Positions 1-5,614 of a stretch of 7,037 bases of DNA are shown one piece after another. This DNA comes from Alphaproteobacteria bacterium (lineage in GTDB: Bacteria; Pseudomonadota; Alphaproteobacteria; Thalassobaculales; Thalassobaculaceae), in assembly GCA_028822575.1 (NCBI GenBank), contig JAPKDN010000172.1, forward strand, positions 1-7,037. Reading direction: 5' to 3'. The notes below the pieces were generated by a model that was given only the letters and a program-made list of their open reading frames with translations, made no database searches and was not told where the DNA came from. Each line of letters starts with the position of its first letter. Position 1 is the stretch's first letter. Both the position numbers and the translations under genes were made by a program.

Positions 1-153
1 TTCCCAGCCATCGAATTTTTTCGACATCTCGGCTACGGCGGCGTCGCCCCGAGCCTCGATCCCGGCCAGGGTTGATTCAACAATTGCCCGGACCTTGGCG
101 TTCTCTTCCGCCTTTTCGGTCTCCGAGGTTCCGGTTTTTAGGTGCCGCGCCAT
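1..153 (-). CDS. HisD-family dehydrogenase (histidinol dehydrogenase-like), N-terminus only
   Basis: Reading the minus strand from the ATG at 153 gives 51 uninterrupted codons to the window edge. The protein begins MARHLKTGTSETEK and continues with VRAIVESTLAGIEARGDAAV and then KKFDGWE. The pattern 'V..I...L..IEARGDAAV.E.S.KFDGW' is the typical N-terminal helix region of the histidinol dehydrogenase fold (NAD-dependent alcohol oxidation). The short 'RHLK.G' opening is like the paralogues found in catabolic clusters, such as sulfopropanediol dehydrogenase-type proteins, and unlike biosynthetic HisD; that subfamily choice is inference. A GGAG Shine-Dalgarno lies 8 bases upstream of the ATG (162-165), which supports the start. 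The catalytic zinc, His and Glu residues lie outside the window. The gene follows nsrR on the same strand after a 77-base gap. Confidence 0.8.
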   Translation of the reverse strand, partial: MARHLKTGTSETEKAEENAKVRAIVESTLAGIEARGDAAVAEMSKKFDGWE

Positions 154-230
154 TGCCCACGCTCCAACATTGCTCGAATTCGGCGTGGTTCTAGCAGGTT
201 ACTGGAAAACTCCCAAACCTAAGGATCATC

Positions 231-686
231 TCATGGAGAGATTGGGCGTTTGGCATCGCCCAATACCGCCCACAGCGCCGCTCGTGGTTTCAACAGATCC
301 GCCAGGGTATACCGATCCAGCACGCTGAGAAACGCGGTCGAAGCCTCATCGAGCACCGACGGCAAGGCGCAGGCGTTGGCGATTGGGCAAGTGTTGGTCT
401 GGGAATCGAAACATTCGACGATGCGCATATCATCTTCGCAGGCCCGGACCACCGCGCCGGCAATGATATCGTCAGGCGCGCGCGCAAGTCGCATGCCGCC
501 TTGCCTGCCGCGCACCGTCGTGATGAAGCCACTTTGACCCAGCCGGTGAACCGCCTTCATCAGGTGATTCTCGGAGATGCCGTAGCTTTTGGAAATCTCC
601 TTCACCGTCGCCAGATCGTCTCCCGGCTCCGCGCCGAGATACATTAGGACCCGCAGGGAGTAGTCGGTGTGAAGGGTGAAGCGCAT
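231..686 (-). CDS. nsrR: NsrR-type Rrf2 family Fe-S transcriptional regulator
   Basis: This 151-residue protein has the length of Rrf2 regulators. It opens with MRFTLHTDYSLRVLMYL, the classic Rrf2 N-terminus, followed by a winged helix-turn-helix (about residues 24-68, with ISENHLMKAVHRLG and the wing VRGRQGGMRLAR). Three cysteines, Cys92, Cys100 and Cys106, form the cluster-binding loop (C-X7-C-X5-C, within VECF...TCPIANAC). Asp8 matches the aspartate ligand known for the [4Fe-4S] cluster of Streptomyces NsrR. The C-terminal helix ends with FLSVLDRYTLADLL, close to E. coli NsrR. The family senses nitric oxide by nitrosylation of its cluster and represses NO-detoxification genes. The reading frame is open upstream to a TTG at 803, but the conserved Rrf2 start is the ATG at 686. 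Its ribosome binding site is weak (TGGA about 13 bases upstream). It is divergent from a truncated haemoglobin gene, which supports the NO role. RirA or IscR are less likely because of the cysteine spacing and the neighbour. Confidence 0.87.
   Translation of the reverse strand: MRFTLHTDYSLRVLMYLGAEPGDDLATVKEISKSYGISENHLMKAVHRLGQSGFITTVRGRQGGMRLARAPDDIIAGAVVRACEDDMRIVECFDSQTNTCPIANACALPSVLDEASTAFLSVLDRYTLADLLKPRAALWAVLGDAKRPISP
241..264. repeat. 8-bp perfect inverted repeat at the 3' end of nsrR
   Basis: ATTGGGCG (241-248) and CGCCCAAT (257-264) are perfect complements separated by eight bases. The hairpin covers the last codons of nsrR, ending seven codons before the stop. There is no T-run after it on either strand, so it is not a canonical intrinsic terminator. 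It could still stabilise the nsrR transcript end or be chance. Confidence 0.35.
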
Positions 687-752
687 TGCTGGGTCGGTCC
701 AAATTTTAAAACAGTATTTTATATGTTGATTAAATGGAAGTTGAGACGAAAT

Positions 753-775
753 AAACGGTAATAAAAATGCATCTT
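753..775. promoter_or_regulatory. Candidate NsrR operator in the nsrR/haemoglobin intergenic region
   Basis: AAATGCATCTT at 765-775 equals one full half of the NsrR consensus known from gamma- and betaproteobacteria (AAGATGCATTT-N-AAATGCATCTT). The other half (753-763) matches at only about 5 of 11 positions. The half-site lies in an AT-rich stretch (about 700-776) between divergent genes, just upstream of the haemoglobin start. The match to the consensus is seen; binding by the adjacent regulator is inference. Confidence 0.4.
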
Positions 776-786
776 TGGACAAGGTG

Positions 787-1149
787 ATGCAACGCGTCTC
801 CAAAGAGATGGTTGAGGAACTGGTTCATGGATTCTATGGCCGGGTGCGAAACCACCCGGACCTGGGCCCGGTCTTCGATTGCGCGATCTAGGATTGGGAG
901 CCGAATCTTGCCACGATGGTGGGTTTTTGGCCGGCGGTGATGCTCTCGACCCGCCGTTTCAAGGGTAATCCGGTAATGAAGCACAACGCCTTGACGAGCG
1001 TGAAGCCGGAACATTTCCAGACCTGGCTCGGCCTATTCCGCGAGAACGCGCGGGACGTCTGTCCGTTGGAAATAGCCGAAGAATTTATCAATCGTGCCGA
1101 GACGATCACGGAGAGTTTGAAGCTTGCGAGATTCGGGGTGTCGCGTTAG
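787..1149 (+). pseudogene. Group III truncated haemoglobin, interrupted by an in-frame TAG
   Basis: One frame from ATG 787 to TAG 1147-1149 reads as a complete group III truncated haemoglobin, apart from TAG at 889-891 (codon 35). Before the stop it reads EELVHGFYGRVRNHPDLGPVF; after it, DWEPNLATMVGFWPAVML, then RRFKGNPVMKHNAL, then PEHFQTWLGLF and FINRAETITESLKL. Key residues by family alignment are Tyr17 (B10), His66 (F8, the proximal haem ligand, in VMKHNAL) and Trp80 (G8). The usual distal E7 histidine appears to be Asn40. Intact length would be about 120 residues, normal for the family. Proteins of this group bind O2/NO, and Campylobacter Ctb is under control of an NO-responsive regulator. 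The start is uncertain: ATG 787, ATG 808 and TTG 775 are in frame; GGA at 777-779 favours 787. The ATG at 916 could only give a fragment that lacks helix B, so I call the gene broken unless the TAG is a sequencing error or is read through. Confidence 0.82.
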
Positions 1150-1228
1150 GTGATTTTCGGGGCGTGCGTTGATTAGACTTATATCCCTGTATGACAGCTT
1201 TTTACCAGATTAAAAGTCATCCTATTCT

Positions 1229-1384
1229 AATTCAAATAGGATCGCGCATCCCCGTTGAAAGACGGGGCCCACGCCTGAAGCGGTGTCTTGTGACGGGTAG
1301 TTGAGCATTGTCAAAACCACCTGATTGGCTAACCGTCGTTATCGGTCAGCAAAGGCTTGGACCCCGTCTTTCGACGGGGATGCG
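1229..1384. repeat. Non-coding structured repeat, copy 1 (inverted-repeat arms plus internal hairpin)
   Basis: The left arm 1245-1276 and the reverse complement of 1353-1384 match at 29 of 32 positions without gaps. Each arm also folds on itself. At 1250-1267 a seven-pair stem, CCCCGTT/GACGGGG, closes a GAAA tetraloop. At 1362-1379 CCCCGTC/GACGGGG is a perfect seven-pair stem whose opposite strand also has a GAAA loop. Between the arms, 1321-1349 can form an eight-pair hairpin (CTGATTGG with ATCGGTCAG, including G-U pairs). A diverged copy in the same orientation lies at 5433-5595: AATTCAAATA (1229-1238) is shared, followed by six variable bases, then 34 of 43 identical positions (1245-1287 against 5449-5491). 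The element lies between the convergent ends of the haemoglobin remnant and hyuB. It could be a MITE-like or REP-like repeat or a structured RNA. No transposase and no clear target-site duplication are visible. Confidence 0.75.
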
Positions 1385-1540
1385 ATAAGGATTGATGGCG
1401 CCTTGTCTATCTTTGACAGCATGCCAAGCGCGGAGCGACGGATTACAGTTGGTTATTGGTTTTGCGAGTTTAGGCCGGAGATTAACGTCTCAAGGCAGCC
1501 AAAATGACGTTCCCCGCCGGGGGGCAAAGAGCCGCCACAC
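1385..1540. other. Intergenic stretch downstream of hyuB
   Basis: Together with copy 1 of the repeat this makes a gap of about 390 bases between the haemoglobin remnant and hyuB. A 60-codon open frame (1325-1507) starts inside the repeat and has no ribosome binding site or family resemblance, so I see no gene here. Confidence 0.5.
1501..1522 (-). terminator. Possible weak terminator after hyuB
   Basis: On the minus strand, about 18 bases after the hyuB stop, CCCC-GGC-GGGG forms a short four-pair GC stem (1512-1522) followed by AACGTCATTTT. The stem is short and the T-tract is displaced and brief, so this is a weak candidate. Confidence 0.25.
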
Positions 1541-3190
1541 TCATCCCCCAAACCCATAATCCCGCGCCGCTCCCTCCTTCGTGACGCGGCCCTGCGCGAT
1601 GTCACGCTCGATCAACGCCAGCTCTCGGTCCTTGGGATCGCCGATCCCGCCGCCGCCGGCCTCGGTCATGGCGATGCGGTCGCCGGGGGCCAAGATATAG
1701 CTGCCCTTGGCGTCAACTTCCGTGTCGTTCAGACGATGAACCCGACGGGCGCCGGGCTTGCCGCCGAGATAACCCAGCGGCGGGAACTCGGTCCTGTTGG
1801 CCATGCAGAAGATCGTTAATGGGTGTCCGGTGTCATTGCGCAACACGACTTCCTGACCGGTGCCGCCGCGCCAGGCGCCAGGGCCGCCGCTGTCGGGGAC
1901 CATGGATTTCTTCTCGACCGTGGTGCCGGTGATGGTCTCCCAAACCTCGACTGGAACCACCGCCATGTTGGAGGGGCCGGGCACGCAATCGCCGCCATCG
2001 GCGCCACTGAGCGCGCCAAAGCCGCCGGAGGCGAAATAGATCGTTGAGATCCCGCGCCCGTCCCGGTGCGTGCCTTGAATGGTCATCAGGTCCATCATCC
2101 CGCAATCCGCCTGGATCTTGTCGGGCGCGGCCTCGGCCAGCGCGCCAAAGATCAGGCCGGGAACGAAATGCCCGATGGCGTGGCGCCCCCCGGTTGGAAA
2201 TGGGGGCTGGGCATTCAGCAAACACCCTTCTGGCGCCGAGACCTTGATCGGTGTCACCGCGCCGGAATTATTGGGGAGCGCTGGAATGGTAAGACACTTC
2301 ATCGCATAAAGCGCCATGGCGTTGGTATAGCAGAACGGTACGTTGATCCCGCGCGGCACACAGCCGCCGGTGCCCGAGAAATCGACCGACACGTCAGAGC
2401 CCTTTATCTCCACCGAGCAGGCCATGGGAATTGGCCCGTCTGTACCCTCGATCTCGATATGGTTCTCATAGCGGCCATCGGCGATCTCGCCCAGCTTCAC
2501 CCGCATCGCTCGTTCGGAATGCTCGCCGATCGCATCGGAAAGCGGCTCCAGACTTTCAAGTCCATATTCTTCCATGAAGGAGGTGACCATCGGCCCGCCG
2601 ACCTCATTGCAGGCGATATTGGCCACCAGATCTCCGATGACTTGCTCCGGCACACGAACGTTGGTGCGGATAAGTTCTTCTAGGAACGGGTCCATCACAC
2701 CATCCTTGGCGAAGCGGCAGATCGGCAAGCGCAGGCCTTCGTGATAGATCTCCCGCGCCGCCGCGCCGAAACCCAGACCGCCGATATCGGGCAGATGGGT
2801 GATTGACATTGTGTAGCCGACCAGCCGGTCGCCCTTGAAAATCGGACGCATCATCGAGATGTCGAACATATGTCCGGTGCCGATCCAGGGGTCATTGGTG
2901 GCGATGATGTCACCGGGCCGCAAGGTCTCTGGCGGGAAACGTTCCAGCATGTAGCGCAGGGTCCGGGGCGCCGTGCCTATGAACACCGGAACCGCATAGG
3001 TTCCCTGGGCCATAAGTCGGCCCTTGGTGTCCATGATCACGACGGAGAGATCATAGCTGTCGCGCACGATGGTCGAAAATGAGGTGCGCACCAGGGTGCT
3101 TACGATCTCGTCGGCGATGGCGACCATGCGGTCCCACATGATCGAGAGCGAGACGGCATCGAATTGCTGGGAGGAGGCTGATGTTTTCAT
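1541..3190 (-). CDS. hyuB: Hydantoinase B / oxoprolinase family subunit (HyuB)
   Basis: This 549-residue protein is full length for the HyuB family (N-methylhydantoinase B, 5-oxoprolinase C-terminal part, acetone/acetophenone carboxylase relatives). Landmarks in order are DEIVSTLVRTSFSTIVRDSYDLS (residues 27-49), NDPWIGTGHMFD (99-110), THLPDIGG (131-138), FPTGGRHAIG (331-340), DSGGPGAWRGGTG (433-445) and AGGGGIGDP (511-519). His107, Asp110 and His132 have the 3- and 25-residue spacing I recall for the metal ligands of the acetone carboxylase alpha subunit; this makes a metal-dependent catalytic site likely, but the ligand recall is from memory. The start is the ATG at 3190, preceded by GGAGG (3199-3203) lying inside the end of hyuA. 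The gene begins three bases after the hyuA stop, so the two are translationally coupled and their products form one complex. No third (gamma) carboxylase subunit is visible, which favours a hydrolase. The substrate cannot be told from sequence alone. Confidence 0.95.
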   Translation of the reverse strand: MKTSASSQQFDAVSLSIMWDRMVAIADEIVSTLVRTSFSTIVRDSYDLSVVIMDTKGRLMAQGTYAVPVFIGTAPRTLRYMLERFPPETLRPGDIIATNDPWIGTGHMFDISMMRPIFKGDRLVGYTMSITHLPDIGGLGFGAAAREIYHEGLRLPICRFAKDGVMDPFLEELIRTNVRVPEQVIGDLVANIACNEVGGPMVTSFMEEYGLESLEPLSDAIGEHSERAMRVKLGEIADGRYENHIEIEGTDGPIPMACSVEIKGSDVSVDFSGTGGCVPRGINVPFCYTNAMALYAMKCLTIPALPNNSGAVTPIKVSAPEGCLLNAQPPFPTGGRHAIGHFVPGLIFGALAEAAPDKIQADCGMMDLMTIQGTHRDGRGISTIYFASGGFGALSGADGGDCVPGPSNMAVVPVEVWETITGTTVEKKSMVPDSGGPGAWRGGTGQEVVLRNDTGHPLTIFCMANRTEFPPLGYLGGKPGARRVHRLNDTEVDAKGSYILAPGDRIAMTEAGGGGIGDPKDRELALIERDIAQGRVTKEGAARDYGFGG

Positions 3191-3193
3191 GGC

Positions 3194-5281
3194 TCAAGCC
3201 TCCAATTCGGCGACGATGTTCAACGCACCGTCAACCGTCGCCCGATTGCCCGGAGTGATCACGCAGGTGGATTCCCGCTCCTCGATCAGCGCTGGTCCGA
3301 TGATCGTTTGGCCGGAAATAAGAGCATAGCGATCGTAGACCGACGCCTCGACCGGCGAGCCGCCGAAGCCGCAGGTTCGTGTCCCTTTTCGCGCCTCGCT
3401 CGCGGTGGCGGCGCTGCCTGAACCGGTAACGCGGTAACCGGATTGAAGCGGTGGCGGTGGTCCCACGACCTCGACCTTCCAGGTGACGACCTCCAAGGAT
3501 TCGTCCATGGGCGCCACACCGAAAAGACTGGTATACCGGGCGGCGAACAATCCAGGTAACGCGCTAAAAGCCTTGGCTGGATCGTCTCCGGGGACGGTGA
3601 CCTCGATCTCGTGGCCTTGACCGAAATAGCGCATGTCCAGACGAATATGTGGTCGGATATCGGCGTGCGATAGGCCGGCGGCGAGCAAAGGTTGCTTGGC
3701 GGCTTTGGTCAGAGGCGCCAGTATCTCAGCGAAAGCCTCCGGGTTGATATCCTCTAGGAAAGTCCGTCTGGTCTGGGCCTGCTCGAACGAAAGCGGGCTC
3801 GCCAGCAGGCCCATGGCGGACATTACGCCGGCGCCGATCGGAAAGATGACCCGGGGAATGTTGAGCTTGGCGGCGATCGCCATGGCCTGAAGCGGGCCGG
3901 ACCCACCGAAAGCGATCATCGTCGCCTGGCGATAGTCAAATCCGCGCTCCGAGGCGTGGATGCGAAATGCGCGGGCGACATCCTCGTTGGCGATGTCGTG
4001 CATGCCCCAGGCCGCCCGCATCGCACTGAGCCCCAGGGGGGCCGAGACGGTTTCCTTGATCGCCCGCTCTGCCGCCGCCTTGTCCAAGGTCATGGCACCA
4101 CCGAGGAAGAAGTTTGGGTCAAGAAAACCGAGCATTAGATTAGCGTCGGTCAGGCTCGCCTGCTTGCCGCCCTGGCCATAACAGGCGGGGCCGGGATCGG
4201 CGCCGGCACTCTTTGGTCCAACCTTCAGCAGACCGCGCTCGTCAATCCAGGCGATGGAGCCGCCGCCGGCGCCGATCTCGATCATGTCGATGCTTGGGAC
4301 CCGAGCCGGCAGGCCGCTGCCGCGTTTGAAATCGTGAACCCGGGCGACTTCCATCTGGTCGGTTTTTAGCGGCTCGCCACCTCGTACCAGAGCGCCCTTG
4401 GCCGTGGTGCCGCCGAGGTCGAAGGACAGAATATTGTCGAGGTTCAACGCCCGGCCATGAAATGCCGACATCAGCACACCCGCGGCCGGGCCGGACTCCA
4501 GCATGCGTACTGGATAACGCCGCGCTGTTTCCGGCAGCAACATGCCACCGCTGGAGGTCATGATGTAAAGTTTGCCGGCGAATCCAAGGTCGGCCAGGCC
4601 GTTTTCGATGCGCGACAGATAGCTATCGAATAGCGGCTGGGTATAGGCATTCATCGACGTCGTCGTCCAACGCTCCCACTCTCCCATCCCGGCATACACG
4701 TCGGCTGAGGATGAGAGATGGAGGTCCGGAAATTTCTCCCGGACCATGCCCTCGATCGCCCTCTCATGCGTCGGGTTGGCATAGGAATGCAGCATGCAGA
4801 TCGCCAGCGCCTTGATCCCTGCATTGTCGACGAGATCGCGCACGGCATCCTCGGCTTCCGAGAGCTCCAGCGCCTCGGCCACGGCGCCGTCATAGCCCAC
4901 TCGCTCGCTGATTTCTCGGCGTCGGTTCCGCGGCACCAATGGCTCGGGAAACGTCAGGCGCAGGTCGAACAGATCGTAGCGCTGTTCCCTTGCCATATCC
5001 GGCACGTCGAGGAAATTTCGAGTAACCAACATGCCGGTGACCGCGCCCTTGCGTTCGATCAGGGCGTTGGTCACCAAGGTTGTGCCGTGCGCCAAAGACT
5101 CAACGTCAGCAATGGTGACACCATTGTCCCGCAGCATCACCGTCACGCCCTCCAGCACCGCGCGGGAGGGATCATCCGGCGTGGTCAATTGCTTGTGAAT
5201 GGCGATCTGGGCGGAGCTCTCGTCGAAAAGCGCGAAATCGGTGAAGGTACCGCCGATATCGACGCCGATGCGATGGGTCAT
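3194..5281 (-). CDS. hyuA: Hydantoinase A / oxoprolinase family ATPase subunit (HyuA)
   Basis: This 695-residue protein has the usual length of HyuA. It opens with RIGVDIGGTFTDFALFD (residues 4-20), the phosphate-1 loop of the sugar kinase/actin ATPase fold. Then come HGTTLVTN (65-72), LESGPAAGV (261-269), SFDLGGTTAKGAL (286-298, phosphate-2 loop), EIGAGGGS (335-342), the AGADPGPACYG segment (360-369), AFGGSGPLQA (457-466, adenosine region) and RYFGQGHEIEV (551-561) in the C-terminal domain. These correspond to the Hydant_A_N, Hydantoinase_A and C-terminal domains in order, all intact. Family members use ATP hydrolysis to phosphorylate a carbonyl of a cyclic amide or ketone, and HyuB completes the conversion; the enzyme is cytoplasmic. 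The start ATG at 5281 has a GAGG nine bases upstream. The gene is first of the hyuAB operon, with a 151-base leader before repeat copy 2. N-methylhydantoin, oxoproline-like or other substrates remain possible. Confidence 0.95.
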   Translation of the reverse strand: MTHRIGVDIGGTFTDFALFDESSAQIAIHKQLTTPDDPSRAVLEGVTVMLRDNGVTIADVESLAHGTTLVTNALIERKGAVTGMLVTRNFLDVPDMAREQRYDLFDLRLTFPEPLVPRNRRREISERVGYDGAVAEALELSEAEDAVRDLVDNAGIKALAICMLHSYANPTHERAIEGMVREKFPDLHLSSSADVYAGMGEWERWTTTSMNAYTQPLFDSYLSRIENGLADLGFAGKLYIMTSSGGMLLPETARRYPVRMLESGPAAGVLMSAFHGRALNLDNILSFDLGGTTAKGALVRGGEPLKTDQMEVARVHDFKRGSGLPARVPSIDMIEIGAGGGSIAWIDERGLLKVGPKSAGADPGPACYGQGGKQASLTDANLMLGFLDPNFFLGGAMTLDKAAAERAIKETVSAPLGLSAMRAAWGMHDIANEDVARAFRIHASERGFDYRQATMIAFGGSGPLQAMAIAAKLNIPRVIFPIGAGVMSAMGLLASPLSFEQAQTRRTFLEDINPEAFAEILAPLTKAAKQPLLAAGLSHADIRPHIRLDMRYFGQGHEIEVTVPGDDPAKAFSALPGLFAARYTSLFGVAPMDESLEVVTWKVEVVGPPPPLQSGYRVTGSGSAATASEARKGTRTCGFGGSPVEASVYDRYALISGQTIIGPALIEERESTCVITPGNRATVDGALNIVAELEA

Positions 5282-5432
5282 GGGATCAAGCCTCAGGTTA
5301 GGACGGGGGAGTGTCTCCTAGTTCGGGCGGATTTGCCATCGCGGAGGAGATTATTGTCCGGGCTATGACTTTCTAGAAAATCACCTTCCCGGATCAAATC
5401 TATCGCCGCCCGGTTAAAGAAAGCTGGGTGCC
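5282..5432 (-). promoter_or_regulatory. hyuA leader with a weak promoter candidate
   Basis: This stretch lies between repeat copy 2 and the hyuA start and must hold the operon promoter unless transcription enters from the upstream gene through the repeat. TTGATC (5392-5397) and TAGAAA (5370-5375) on the minus strand are separated by 16 bases and loosely resemble -35 and -10 boxes. The match is poor and no operator-like dyad is obvious. Confidence 0.25.
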
Positions 5433-5595
5433 AATTCAAATAATCAACCGCATCCCCGTCGACCGACGGGGTCTATTCCCGAAGCGTTGTCGGATGAAGA
5501 CTATCGGCATGTTTTCATAGGCCAGAGATCGTGATCCGCTAGCCATCACGATCAAAGTTCTCGGGCGTAGACCGCGTCATTCGACGGGGTTGTGG
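5433..5595. repeat. Non-coding structured repeat, copy 2 (inverted-repeat arms plus internal hairpin)
   Basis: This is the second copy of the element at 1229-1384, in the same orientation. The arms 5454-5482 and 5561-5589 are inverted repeats with 24 of 29 positions matching. The left arm forms a perfect seven-pair CCCCGTC/GACGGGG hairpin at 5454-5471; the right arm forms the equivalent with one mismatch. Between them, GATCGTGAT (5527-5535) and ATCACGATC (5545-5553) form a perfect nine-pair stem with a nine-base loop. This stem lies 78 bases from the start of the CGCATCCCC block, compared with 76 in copy 1, although the stem sequence differs. It sits 19 bases past the stop of the nitronate monooxygenase gene and 151 bases before hyuA, so it may also influence read-through between the two. 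The outer boundaries are approximate. Confidence 0.75.
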
Positions 5596-5614
5596 GTAAT
5601 TTTTTTGGTAAAAG

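Noticed and set aside
95..537. Plus-strand open frames over the left end (95-328 and 250-537)
   Set aside because: They lie antisense to the HisD-like gene and nsrR, show no family pattern, and the minus-strand frames are clearly coding.
726..739. FNR/NnrR-type box (TTGAT-N4-ATCAA) near the haemoglobin promoter
   Set aside because: Only the TTGAT half is present; the second half reads TGGAA.
687..803. Extended N-terminus of NsrR from the TTG at 803
   Set aside because: Rrf2 proteins begin at MRFTLHTDYS; the extension would cover the divergent promoter region and overlap the haemoglobin start.
916..1149. 77-codon open frame as an independent small gene
   Set aside because: It is the in-frame continuation of the truncated haemoglobin after the TAG at 889-891, and its ATG lies within helix E.
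1245..1384. CRISPR array or tRNA gene in the repeat region
   Set aside because: There are only two arms in inverted orientation with no regular spacers, and no cloverleaf or anticodon arm fits.
1325..1507. 60-codon open frame in the intergenic region
   Set aside because: It begins inside the structured repeat, has no ribosome binding site and resembles nothing I recognise.
4718..5368. 216-codon plus-strand open frame opposite hyuA, and similar ones opposite hyuB (2066-2683) and the nitronate monooxygenase
   Set aside because: These are antisense shadows in GC-rich genes with strong family motifs on the minus strand.
1229..5595. Composite transposon carrying hyuAB
   Set aside because: The flanking repeats are non-coding and diverged, and there is no transposase, recombinase or visible target-site duplication.
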